From the NCBI GenBank assembly GCA_051878085.1, contig JBJEJN010000027.1:11693-75692 (forward strand): a stretch of DNA of 64,000 nt, in the 5' to 3' direction. Of this stretch, positions 16,405 through 24,411 are shown piece after piece (positions within the stretch are counted from its first letter, which is position 1; every line of letters begins with the position of its first letter). Below the pieces are notes generated by a model, which saw only the letters and a list, made by a program, of their open reading frames with translations, was not told where the DNA came from and did no database searches. A program made the translations under genes and the position numbers. Source of the stretch: SFTH01 sp051878085 (GTDB taxonomy: Bacteria > Bacillota > Clostridia > Christensenellales > Aristaeellaceae).

Positions 16405-18372
16405 TCAGGCCAGACCCAGCCGCGCCAGAAATTCCGCCTCGCCGATGACCTCCACGCCCAGGGCGTTGGCCTTGTCCAGCTTGCTGCCCGCGTTCTCTCC
16501 GGCAACCACCAGACTGGTCTTCTTGGACACCGAGCCTGCCGCCTTGCCGCCCGCGTTGCGCACGGCGGCCTCGGCCTCCGCGCGGGAGAAGCGTGCAAGC
16601 GTGCCCGTGACCACCACGGTCATGCCCTCGAAGGGGCCTCCGGCGACCGCCTGTGCGGGGGCCTCCGGGTTTACGCCCGCAGCCAGCAGCGCCTCGATCA
16701 GGCGCAGGTTCGCCGCGTCCTCGAAGAAGCCCGCAATGGAGTCCGCAAGGATTTCGCCCACGTCGTCCATCTGCAAAAGCTCCTCGCGCTTTGCATTTCG
16801 CAGCGCATCCACGCTGCGGTAGCGCTCCGCAAGGTCCCGGGCGGTCTTTGCGCCGATGCCAGGGATGCCGATGGCGTAGATGAACGCGGCCAGGCTGCAC
16901 TTCTTGCTCTTCTCGATGGCTTTGATCAGGTTCTCCGCCTTCTTCTCGCCGAAGCGCTCCAGCGTGCAGAGCTGCTCCTTCGTCAAGGTATAGAGCTGGT
17001 CGGCCTCCTGCAGAAGCCCCGCGTCCACCAGCTGGGCGGCGGTCTTTTCGGAGAAGGTGTCGATGTCCATTGCGTCGCGGCTGGCGAAGTGGCTCAGGCG
17101 CATCACGATCTGGGGCTTGCAGCCGTCCCGGTTCGGACAGAACAGGTGCGCGCCGGTCTCCACGAGCGCCGTGCCGCAGGCCGGACAGACCTCCGGCTTT
17201 TGAACGTCGCGCTCACCCTCGACATACTCGTCCACCCGGCCCATGATCTCCGGGATGACCTCATTGGAGCGGCGGATCCACACCTTTGCACCGATCTTCA
17301 CCCGCTTGCGCTGGATGTCCTGCCAGTTGTTCAGCGTGGCGCGCTTCACAGTGGCCCCGGCCAGCTCCACGGGGGAGACGTGGGCCAGGGGCGTAAGCTT
17401 GCCGGTGCGGCCGATCTGCCAGGTCACGTCCTCGAGGGTCGTGGTGACCTCTTCGGCTTCAAACTTGTACGCCACCGCCCAGCGGGGGAACTTGTCGGTG
17501 TAGCCCAGCGCGTCCCGCGTGGCGAAGTCTGTGATCTTGATGACCGCGCCGTCGATCATGTAATCCAGCTCGGAGCGCGAGGCCTCCACCGCGTGCACCG
17601 CGTCGATGGCTCCGTCCAGCGTATCGGCGTACACCTCGCAGCAGGACACCGGGAAGCGGTTCTCGCGGAGAAAGTCCAGCATCTCCCGCTGGTCGGCAAA
17701 GCTTTTGCCCTCGATGTAACCCACGTCGTAGAAGCAGGCGGACAGCTTTCGCGCCGCCGTGACCGCCGGGTCCAGGTTGCGCAGCGCGCCTGCAGCGGCG
17801 TTGCGGGGGTTCTTCAGCGGCTCCTTCGCGGTTTTGTTGTACGCCTCCAGCGTGGAGAGCTTCATGAACGCCTCGCCGTGCACCTCCATGCGGCCCTCAT
17901 AGGGGATGCGCACCGGAATCGTGCGGATGGTCAGCGCCTGCTGGAGGATCTCCTCGCCGGTCACGCCGTTCCCGCGGGTCGCCGCGCCCACCAGGTGCCC
18001 GCCCTCGTAGGTCAGGTTCACCGTCAGGCCGTCGAACTTGTGCTCCACCACGTACTTGAGCGCCGGAAGCCCCGCCTCCAGCCGCAGCCTCTCCGCACGC
18101 GCCGCCCAGTCCCGCAGCTCGGCGATGGACTGAGCCTTGCCCATGCTCCACAGCCGCGCCAGATGGGTGTGGGGCTCGAAGCCCGGCAGCACTGCGCCGC
18201 CCACGCGCCGCGTGGGGGAATCCGGCAGGCGCTCGCCCGTCTCCTTTTCCAGGCGCACCAGCTCGTCGTAGAGCGCGTCCCACTCCTTGTCCGAGATGGT
18301 GGGCGCGTCCAGCGTGTAGTACTGATATGCCGTTTCGTTGAGCCGGTCCACCAGCTCGCGCATTCGGTTCAT
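16405..18372 (-). CDS. ligA: NAD-dependent DNA ligase
   Basis: Seals nicks in replication and repair using NAD+. With the ATG at 18372 (GGAGG seven bases upstream) it has 655 aa. It shows the NAD-binding Ia segment with YYTLDAP, then the adenylation motif with Lys112 in HKFDG (commonly KIDG/KVDG). An OB domain, a zinc finger CPACG...CPNRDGC near 400-430, helix-hairpin-helix units (GIPGIGAKTARDLAERY) and a C-terminal BRCT domain (FEGMTVVVTGTLARFSR) follow. The pcrA-ligA pair is standard in Firmicutes. It ends 38 bp before the yicC promoter. Confidence 0.97.
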   Translation of the reverse strand: MNRMRELVDRLNETAYQYYTLDAPTISDKEWDALYDELVRLEKETGERLPDSPTRRVGGAVLPGFEPHTHLARLWSMGKAQSIAELRDWAARAERLRLEAGLPALKYVVEHKFDGLTVNLTYEGGHLVGAATRGNGVTGEEILQQALTIRTIPVRIPYEGRMEVHGEAFMKLSTLEAYNKTAKEPLKNPRNAAAGALRNLDPAVTAARKLSACFYDVGYIEGKSFADQREMLDFLRENRFPVSCCEVYADTLDGAIDAVHAVEASRSELDYMIDGAVIKITDFATRDALGYTDKFPRWAVAYKFEAEEVTTTLEDVTWQIGRTGKLTPLAHVSPVELAGATVKRATLNNWQDIQRKRVKIGAKVWIRRSNEVIPEIMGRVDEYVEGERDVQKPEVCPACGTALVETGAHLFCPNRDGCKPQIVMRLSHFASRDAMDIDTFSEKTAAQLVDAGLLQEADQLYTLTKEQLCTLERFGEKKAENLIKAIEKSKKCSLAAFIYAIGIPGIGAKTARDLAERYRSVDALRNAKREELLQMDDVGEILADSIAGFFEDAANLRLIEALLAAGVNPEAPAQAVAGGPFEGMTVVVTGTLARFSRAEAEAAVRNAGGKAAGSVSKKTSLVVAGENAGSKLDKANALGVEVIGEAEFLARLGLA

Positions 18373-18439
18373 CGCGGAACCTCCGTTCTCAGCTTTGATT
18401 CTATGCAAATCATTTCCAGATTATATGGTAGATATTCCC

Positions 18440-20713
18440 TCAGTTCAGCTTGCGCAGCGGGGCAATGTTCGCGGAGAAGCGCTTGCGCGCGCCACTGTCG
18501 AAGTCCACGATCACCTTCTGATCGCTGCCCTCGCCGGAAACCTCGCTCACCCGTCCGCGTCCGAACACCGCATGAATCACATTGTCCCCCACGCGGAAGA
18601 GCTTCAGGCTCCGCTGGGGCGCAGGCTGTGCGCCGCCGAAGCCCTTTTGCAGTCCGGGGATGTTCAGCGCGGGCTTGCCGGACGGCTTTTCCGCATTCGC
18701 CCGGGATGCGGATCGGGAATTGTAGCCAACCGGGCGGGGCGCATCCTCATAGGACGGCCTGCGCGGCGGCATGGGCACGCGGGTCTGGGATTTCACCGCG
18801 CCCTCCTGAATCAGCCGCTGGGGAATCTCGCTGACGAAGCGCGACAGCTGGTTCGCCGAGCGCGCGTTGTACAGCATGCGGGTGTGGGCGTGGCTCAGGT
18901 ACAGCTTCTTCTTCGCGCGGGTGATGCCCACGTAGGCCAGCCTGCGCTCCTCCTCCAGCGCCGTCTCATCGAACAGCGCGCGGCTGAGGGGGAACACGCC
19001 CTCCTCCATGCCCACCAGGAACACCGCGTCGAACTCCAGTCCCTTGGCGGAGTGCAGCGTCATCAGCGTCACCGCGCCGCTGGTCTGGTTCAGGTTGTCC
19101 ACGTCGGTGATCAGCGCCACGTTCTCCAAAAAGTCGGTCAGCGTGCCCTCGGGGTTCAGCTTCGCAAACTCCGAAACCGCGCCCTCCAGCTCGCGGATGT
19201 TCTCGATGCGGGTCTGGTTCTCCTCGGTCTTGCTCTCCTCCAGCGCCTTGACGTAGCCCGTCTTCTCAATCAGTGCCGAGGTGAACTCCGTGATGCTCAT
19301 GCTGTACATGGCCTCGGTCAGCTCCACCATCAGGTCGGCAAAGCCGCCCACCAGCCGCTGCGCGCGGCTGCTCAGCCCCGCGCCCTCGCTGTCCAGCACC
19401 GCGGCCATCAGGGAGAGCTCATTTTCGCCCGCATACAGCGCCAGCGCCTCCACGGTGCTGTCGCCGATGCCGCGCTTGGGCTCGTTGATGATGCGCCGCA
19501 CGGAAACGTCGTCGTCCGGGTTCACCAGCGCGCGCATGTAGGCAATCAGATCCTTGACCTCCTTGCGGTCGTAGAACCTCTGGCCGCCGTAGATGCGGTT
19601 GGGCACGCCCGCGCGCACAAAGGCCTCTTCAAGCACGCGCGACTGGGCGTTGGTGCGATAGAGCACCGCAATCTCGCCGGGGCGCATGCCCTGAGAAATC
19701 AGCTTCTTCGACATCAGCGCCGCAAAGGCGGCCTCGTCGCGCTCGTCCATGGCGTGGTACAGGCCCACCTTGTCGCCGGGATCGCACTGGGTCCACAGCG
19801 CCTTCTCCTTGCGGCCCGCGTTGTGGGCGATCACCTGATTCGCCGCGTCCAGGATGTTGGCGGTGGAGCGGTAGTTCTGCTCCAGCTTGATGACCTTGCA
19901 GTCCGGGAAGTCCTTCTCGAACTCCAGGATGTTGCGGATGTCCGCGCCGCGCCAGCCGTAGATGGACTGGTCGTCGTCACCCACCACGCACAGGTTGCGC
20001 TTGCCCCCGGCCATCAGCCGCACGAACTGGTACTGGGCGATGTTCGTGTCCTGATACTCGTCCACCAGAACATAGTCGAACTTGTCCTGGTAGTATTGCA
20101 GCACCGGCGGATGCTCGCTCAGCAACTCCAGCGTCTTGATGAGCAGGTCATCGAAGTCCAGCGCGTTGTTGCCGCGAAGGGCGATTTCATATTTTTCGTA
20201 GGCCTCGCACAGCTTGCGGTTGCGGAAGTTGTCGCCCGCGTCCTTCAGCCACTCTTTCGGCGTGAGCATGCGGTTCTTCGCATCGGAGATCGCGGCCTTG
20301 ATGGCCTTCGGCGGAAACTCCTTGTCACTCAATTCCAGCGACTTCGCCACGCCCTTGATGACCGTCATGCGATCGTCCTCATCGTAGATGGCGAACTCGC
20401 GCTTGTAGCCCAGCTTCTCGATGTCCCTTCTCAGGATGCGCGCGCAGCAGGAGTGGAAGGTGGACACCCAGGCGTCCTTGCCGGACTCGCCGCTGAGTGC
20501 GTCCACGCGCTCCACCATCTCCCTTGCCGCCTTGTTGGTGAAGGTGATGGCCAGAATCTTCCACGCGGGCACGCCGCTGTCGATCAGATGGGCGATGCGG
20601 CAGGTGAGCACGCGGGTCTTGCCGCTGCCAGCGCCCGCCAAAACAAGCAGCGGCCCCTGCGTCTGTTCGACGGCGGCGCGCTGCTCGGGATTCAGTTTGT
20701 CCAAATAATTCAT
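18440..20713 (-). CDS. pcrA: ATP-dependent DNA helicase PcrA
   Basis: UvrD-like 3'-5' superfamily 1 helicase for repair, rolling-circle replication and clearing RecA or stalled polymerase. The 757 residues start MNYLDKLNPEQRAAVEQTQGPLLVLAGAGSGKTRVL with the Q-motif and Walker A. VDEYQDTN (motif II) is near 223, GDDDQSIYGWRGA near 248 and LMTLHSAKGLEFDAVFLVG near 555. The C-terminus (GDNVIHAVFGRGRV onward) is the Tudor-like RNA polymerase-binding domain of PcrA. It lies 19 bp after yerC. Confidence 0.97.
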   Translation of the reverse strand: MNYLDKLNPEQRAAVEQTQGPLLVLAGAGSGKTRVLTCRIAHLIDSGVPAWKILAITFTNKAAREMVERVDALSGESGKDAWVSTFHSCCARILRRDIEKLGYKREFAIYDEDDRMTVIKGVAKSLELSDKEFPPKAIKAAISDAKNRMLTPKEWLKDAGDNFRNRKLCEAYEKYEIALRGNNALDFDDLLIKTLELLSEHPPVLQYYQDKFDYVLVDEYQDTNIAQYQFVRLMAGGKRNLCVVGDDDQSIYGWRGADIRNILEFEKDFPDCKVIKLEQNYRSTANILDAANQVIAHNAGRKEKALWTQCDPGDKVGLYHAMDERDEAAFAALMSKKLISQGMRPGEIAVLYRTNAQSRVLEEAFVRAGVPNRIYGGQRFYDRKEVKDLIAYMRALVNPDDDVSVRRIINEPKRGIGDSTVEALALYAGENELSLMAAVLDSEGAGLSSRAQRLVGGFADLMVELTEAMYSMSITEFTSALIEKTGYVKALEESKTEENQTRIENIRELEGAVSEFAKLNPEGTLTDFLENVALITDVDNLNQTSGAVTLMTLHSAKGLEFDAVFLVGMEEGVFPLSRALFDETALEEERRLAYVGITRAKKKLYLSHAHTRMLYNARSANQLSRFVSEIPQRLIQEGAVKSQTRVPMPPRRPSYEDAPRPVGYNSRSASRANAEKPSGKPALNIPGLQKGFGGAQPAPQRSLKLFRVGDNVIHAVFGRGRVSEVSGEGSDQKVIVDFDSGARKRFSANIAPLRKLN

Positions 20714-20732
20714 CGGTTCAATCCTTTATGCC

Positions 20733-21032
20733 TCAATCCTCTTGACCCTTGAGTTTTTCAATCACGCGCTCATAGCCGCCCGCGCCGTAGTTCAGCGCGC
20801 GGTTCACCCGGCCGATGGTCGCGGTGGACGCGCCCGTCTTTTCCACGATCTCGTTGTAGGTGATCTTGTCGCGCAGCATCATGGCGATCTCCATGCGCGA
20901 GCTGAGGTCCTGCACCTCCCGGATCGTGAACAGATCCTCGAACAGGCGATAGCAGTCCTCCATGCTCTCCAGCGCCAGAAACGCCCTCGCCAGCAGATCC
21001 GCCTGCTCGCTCTGCAATCTGGATTCAAACAT
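20733..21032 (-). CDS. YerC/YecD-type TrpR-fold regulator
   Basis: A 99-residue protein of the YerC family, TrpR-like helix-turn-helix regulators found upstream of pcrA in Firmicutes. The core LFTIREVQDLSSRMEIAMMLRDKITYNEIVEKTGASTATIGRVNRALNYG matches the family, with TGASTATI as recognition helix. A GTG at 21050 would add six residues, but GGTGA lies just before the ATG at 21032. It heads the yerC-pcrA-ligA operon behind a strong promoter. The target is unknown. Confidence 0.85.
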   Translation of the reverse strand: MFESRLQSEQADLLARAFLALESMEDCYRLFEDLFTIREVQDLSSRMEIAMMLRDKITYNEIVEKTGASTATIGRVNRALNYGAGGYERVIEKLKGQED

Positions 21033-21072
21033 CTTGTCACCGGCTTTCACGCTTTAATGTATGAATAGCTCT

Positions 21073-21101
21073 ATTATAGCCGAGAAAGCGCGTTCCGTCA
21101 A
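21073..21101 (-). promoter_or_regulatory. Promoter of yerC-pcrA-ligA
   Basis: TTGACG (21096-21101), 17 bp spacer, TATAAT (21073-21078): a near-consensus sigma-A promoter 41 bp before the yerC start. Confidence 0.85.
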
Positions 21102-21128
21102 GTTTGAATTCCCCGGGTGATACAGAGA

Positions 21129-21157
21129 AAGGGCGGAACCCCACATGGGATTCCGTC
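21129..21157 (-). terminator. Terminator of the XRE regulator gene
   Basis: The transcript GGACGGAAUCCC-AUGU-GGGGUUCCGCCC followed by UUUCUCU begins just after the XRE stop codon. The stem is about 11 bp with small mismatches and the U-tract is mediocre, but it separates the XRE gene from the yerC promoter. Confidence 0.65.
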
Positions 21158-21158
21158 C

Positions 21159-21470
21159 TCACTTCAATTCGTTGTATTCGATGATGCGGTTGGAAATCTC
21201 CCGCAGCAGCTTGCGCTGGTCGTCCGAGAGCGACTGGTCACGGTCGCCCAGCAGGTCGCTGTCCAGCGAATCCTGAAGCAGAAGGCTCGGCGACACCTGC
21301 AAGGCGTTGCACAGCTTGATGACCGTATCCAAACTCGCCTTGCGCGTGCCGCGCTCGATGTGTCCCAGAAAGGACAGGCTGATGCCCGCGCGCTCCGACA
21401 GCTTTTCCTGCGTCATCTGGAGCGCAATCCGCTGTTGACGCACGCGCCGGCCAAAATCTTCGTACAGCAT
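21159..21470 (-). CDS. XRE-family helix-turn-helix regulator
   Basis: A 103-aa repressor-like protein. The Cro/C1 HTH covers residues 8-63: RRVRQQRIALQMTQEKLSERAGISLSFLGHIERGTRKASLDTVIKLCNAL. The C-terminal 40 residues are acidic then helical (DDQRKLLREISNRIIEYNELK), perhaps for dimerization. It has a GGTGGTGGAG ribosome site. It is transcribed divergently from the membrane protein gene at 21676, so it may control itself or that island; no operator palindrome was clear. Confidence 0.88.
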   Translation of the reverse strand: MLYEDFGRRVRQQRIALQMTQEKLSERAGISLSFLGHIERGTRKASLDTVIKLCNALQVSPSLLLQDSLDSDLLGDRDQSLSDDQRKLLREISNRIIEYNELK

Positions 21471-21586
21471 TTTTTACACTCCACCACCTTTTTTTCAGTT
21501 TATCGAATTCACACCTCCGTTGGAACAGTCTTATAGAAGTATATGCTTCCTTTAGAATCGTATTCGTGAAATTTTCTTCCATTGAG

Positions 21587-21616
21587 TTGTCATGCGTCGA
21601 GCTTTGATGTTATAAT
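21587..21616 (+). promoter_or_regulatory. Promoter of the plus-strand island 21.7-24.4 kb
   Basis: TTGTCA (21587-21592), 18 bp spacer, TATAAT (21611-21616), about 60 bp before the first gene. It lies inside the 205-bp divergent region shared with the XRE gene; I saw no clear promoter for the opposite direction. Confidence 0.75.
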
Positions 21617-21675
21617 GAAAGGCAAATGGAACAATTCTGCACGTTCGGCACATCTGCCACGCGCGAAAAAGGAAA

Positions 21676-22059
21676 ATGCGTTTGAAAAGTATGCAAAAAA
21701 AGGCCCCGCAGCGCAAAAGGAGCCGGCTGCGCTGGCTGTGGGTGTGGCTGATTCAGATCGCAGCCGCGCTGTTGGTTGCCCTGCCCATCTCCCTGAGCCT
21801 GTGGCTGGGCGGCGCGGTGCACGCCATATGCATGTGGGTGCTCTCCCCCATCCTCGGCTTCCTCTCCGGCCTCATCGCCACGCGCAGGGGGCTGCTGAAC
21901 CATGCCGCGTGGATCGCTCCGCCGGTGATGCTGTTCGTGGGCTATGAAATCGCCTGGGGCTATCCCCCGCAGCCCGGCCCGGTGTTTCTCTGCGGCCTGA
22001 TTTCTCTGGTAGGCGCCGCCACGGGCGAGGTGCTCAACCAGCGGCAAAAGAAAAAGTGA
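21676..22059 (+). CDS. Small multi-span membrane protein, function unknown
   Basis: A 127-aa protein with a strongly basic N-terminus (MRLKSMQKKAPQRKRSRLRW) followed by about three or four membrane helices: WVWLIQIAAALLVALPISLSLWL, AICMWVLSPILGFLSGLIA, IAPPVMLFVGYEIAWG and VFLCGLISLVGAATGEVL. It ends in a basic QRQKKK tail. An AAGGAAA ribosome site precedes the ATG. I do not recognise the family. It is first in a three-gene plus-strand operon with an FGGY kinase 15 bp downstream. Its composition matches its neighbours, so there is no sign of recent transfer. Confidence 0.7.
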   Translation: MRLKSMQKKAPQRKRSRLRWLWVWLIQIAAALLVALPISLSLWLGGAVHAICMWVLSPILGFLSGLIATRRGLLNHAAWIAPPVMLFVGYEIAWGYPPQPGPVFLCGLISLVGAATGEVLNQRQKKK

Positions 22060-22074
22060 CAAAGGAGTTCCAGC

Positions 22075-23595
22075 ATGGAAAAAGACCTGATTCTCACCTG
22101 TGACGCCGGAACCACCGGTTGCAAATGCTCCGTGTTCAACCTGCGCGGCGAGGCGCTGTGCTCGGTGCGGCGCGACTATCCCACGCTGTACCCGCGCCCG
22201 AACTGGTCGGAGCAGGAGCCCGACCGCATCCTGGACGCGGTGTACGACGGCATCCGGGAGCTGTTGCAGCAGGTCAGCCCCCAGCGCATCGCCTGCGTGG
22301 GTCTCAGCGGCTCCATGAACGGCTGCATCCCCGTGGACGCGGAGGGCAACGCGCTGCACCCCAACATCATCCACTCCGACAGCCGCACGGGCGCGCAGGT
22401 GGAAAAGATCGGCAGCGTCATCAACAAGTACCACTTCTACACCCTCACCGGCAACCGCCTGGACACCCACTACACCCTGCCCAAGATTCTCTGGTTCAAG
22501 GAGAACCTGCCGGAGGTGTACAGCCGGGCGCGCTGGTTCATGAACATCAAGGACTACATCTACGCCCACATGACCGGGCGCATCGGCTACACGGACTACT
22601 CCGACGCATCGCTGACCACGGCGCTGGACATCAACAACCGCTGCTGGGCGGAGGATCTGCTCCACGATCTGGACATCGACAGCAGCCGCATGCCCAAGAT
22701 CATCCCGGGCCACGACATTCGCGGCAAGATCACCCGGCAGGTGTACTATCGCACGGGCCTGATCACCGGAACGCCGGTGGCCATCGGCGGCGGCAGCGGC
22801 TGCTGCACGGCCCGGGGCGCGGGCATCGTCAGCCCCGGCAGCGCCTACACCTACATCGGCTCCAGCGCCTGGGTCTCCCAGATTCAGGATCATCCCGTGC
22901 TGGACCCCAAGGCCCGCATCTTCAACTATCTGGACTCCGACGGCAAGGCCTGCCACGTGATCGGCAACGTGCAGACCGGCGCGGCGGCCTTCGACTGGGC
23001 GCTGAAGAACCTGCTGGGCAGCCGCGAGGGCTCGCTGGACATCTCCCGGGTGGAGAACATGGCCCGGCAGATTCGCCCCGGCGCGGAGGGCCTCTTGTTC
23101 CTGCCCACGCTGATGGGCTCCCGCACGCCCTACTGGGATCCCAACACCCGCGGCGTGCTGATGGGCTTCACCCTCTACCATGATTCGCGGCACATCGCCC
23201 GGGCAGTGTACGAGGGCATCGCCTTCGCGCTGAACAGCTGCGCGGAGATCATCTCCGAGTACGGCACGCCCATCCAGTCCATGATGCTCACCGGCGGCGG
23301 CGCGCGCAGCGGCCTGTGGCCGGACATCCTGGCGGCGGTGTTCGGCATGACGACCAAGGTGCACCGGGCTCCCGGCGAATGCACCTCGCTGGGCGCAGCC
23401 ATCCTGGCGGGCGTGGGCGTGGGCATCTTCGCCAGCTATGAGGACGCGGCCTCCGTCATCACCACCCGCTCCACCCACCAGGTCAATCCCAGCTGGAAGC
23501 AGGTCTACGACGAAATCTATCCCATCTACAAGGACGTGTACGAGCGCGTCCGCCCGCTGAGCGACCGCATCGCCGGTCTGGGAATCGGAGGTTGA
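22075..23595 (+). CDS. FGGY-family carbohydrate kinase, xylulokinase-like
   Basis: ATP-dependent sugar or polyol kinase of 506 aa, normal family length. The N-terminal half opens LILTCDAGTTGCKCSVFNLRG (phosphate 1 motif) and has GLSGSMNGCIPVDAEG near 78. The C-terminal half has IGGGSGCCTARGAGIV near 238, YIGSSAWVS near 262, EGIAFALNSCAEI near 380 and the ATP-binding MLTGGGARSGLWPDILAAV near 402-420. Overall layout is closest to xylulokinase or gluconokinase-type members, but the substrate cannot be read from sequence. No sugar isomerase, transporter or regulator lies beside it, which is unusual for this family. Confidence 0.88.
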   Translation: MEKDLILTCDAGTTGCKCSVFNLRGEALCSVRRDYPTLYPRPNWSEQEPDRILDAVYDGIRELLQQVSPQRIACVGLSGSMNGCIPVDAEGNALHPNIIHSDSRTGAQVEKIGSVINKYHFYTLTGNRLDTHYTLPKILWFKENLPEVYSRARWFMNIKDYIYAHMTGRIGYTDYSDASLTTALDINNRCWAEDLLHDLDIDSSRMPKIIPGHDIRGKITRQVYYRTGLITGTPVAIGGGSGCCTARGAGIVSPGSAYTYIGSSAWVSQIQDHPVLDPKARIFNYLDSDGKACHVIGNVQTGAAAFDWALKNLLGSREGSLDISRVENMARQIRPGAEGLLFLPTLMGSRTPYWDPNTRGVLMGFTLYHDSRHIARAVYEGIAFALNSCAEIISEYGTPIQSMMLTGGGARSGLWPDILAAVFGMTTKVHRAPGECTSLGAAILAGVGVGIFASYEDAASVITTRSTHQVNPSWKQVYDEIYPIYKDVYERVRPLSDRIAGLGIGG

Positions 23596-23597
23596 GC

Positions 23598-24353
23598 ATG
23601 GTTCGCCGCGACAGTGAGGACTTTCAGGTCTACTTCAACCGGATCCGGCCCATCTATCAAGAGCTGTTCAACCTGGCCCACGCCGTCACCGGCGCAAGCG
23701 CCCAGGCGGAGTACAGCCTGCAATACGCCATGCTGGAGTGCTGGAGCCTGGGTGAGCTGCCCTCCAGCCGCCACGGCTTCCGCGAGGCCCTGCGCAGCGC
23801 CACCCTGCACGCGGCGCTGAAGAACCCCGGCGACGCGGGCGGCGAGGAGGACTGGGACGGCCTGCGCACGCCGTCGAACCCCGACGACCCCATCGCGCGG
23901 CTGATCGCCCAGGAGGGAGTGGAGCTGCGGCGCATGCTGGCGCTGCGCTGCGGCTGCGGATTTTCGCTGCGCAGGAGCGCCCGACTGGCCGGGGTGGAGT
24001 ACCGCCGCGCGAAGCAGCTGTTTCAGCGCTTCGAGGCCCGCGCCCGACGCGCGCTGCCCCCGGCGGATCGCCGCCGCTTTGAGCTGCGCATCGCCCGCGC
24101 CGTCCGCAGCGGTCTGACCCAGCCCAATCCGCTGGCCCCGGAGCTGAACAACATGCTGCGCACCTTCCAGATGGACGCGGCCTCGGTGGCGCGCTCCAAC
24201 CGCCTGCCCGGGCGCATCCTGCGTCTGATCGTGGCGGCGGTGCTGACGCTTGCATGCATGCTGGTGTTCTGGCTTGCTGCCGTGCTGCTCCAGCCCGCCG
24301 TGCTGGAATCGCCCGCCGCAGCCAGCGCCGTCGAAACCGTCGCACCCGACTGA
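23598..24353 (+). CDS. Sigma-70-like protein with C-terminal membrane anchor
   Basis: A 251-aa protein I cannot assign firmly. Residues 1-70 resemble the helical sigma region 2 of ECF factors (FNRIRPIYQELFNLAHAVTGASAQAEYSLQYAMLECW). Residues 105-150 look like a region 4 helix-turn-helix: RRMLALRCGCGFSLRRSARLAGVEYRRAKQLFQRFEARARRAL. A single hydrophobic span ILRLIVAAVLTLACMLVFWLAAVLL sits near 207-231, with a short outside tail. The ATG at 23598 has GGAGG six bases upstream, overlapping the FGGY stop region, so they are co-translated. It could be a membrane-tethered regulator, or a sigma-derived protein that no longer binds polymerase. Confidence 0.6.
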   Translation: MVRRDSEDFQVYFNRIRPIYQELFNLAHAVTGASAQAEYSLQYAMLECWSLGELPSSRHGFREALRSATLHAALKNPGDAGGEEDWDGLRTPSNPDDPIARLIAQEGVELRRMLALRCGCGFSLRRSARLAGVEYRRAKQLFQRFEARARRALPPADRRRFELRIARAVRSGLTQPNPLAPELNNMLRTFQMDAASVARSNRLPGRILRLIVAAVLTLACMLVFWLAAVLLQPAVLESPAAASAVETVAPD

Positions 24354-24360
24354 AAACGCA

Positions 24361-24408
24361 AAAATCCACGTCCTTACGCACTGTGCGTCGGAACGTGGAT
24401 TCTTTTTG
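24361..24408. terminator. Bidirectional terminator between converging genes
   Basis: AATCCACGTCC and GGAACGTGGATT (about 24363-24402) form an 11-bp stem flanked by A-rich sequence on the left and TTTTT on the right. It serves the sigma-like gene on plus and the GH13 gene on minus. Confidence 0.85.
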
Positions 24409-24411
24409 CTC

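Noticed and set aside
21238..21582. Minus-strand frame starting MEENFTNTILKEAYTS upstream of the XRE gene
   Set aside because: It shifts frame relative to the XRE protein and turns into low-quality sequence inside that gene; no ribosome site.
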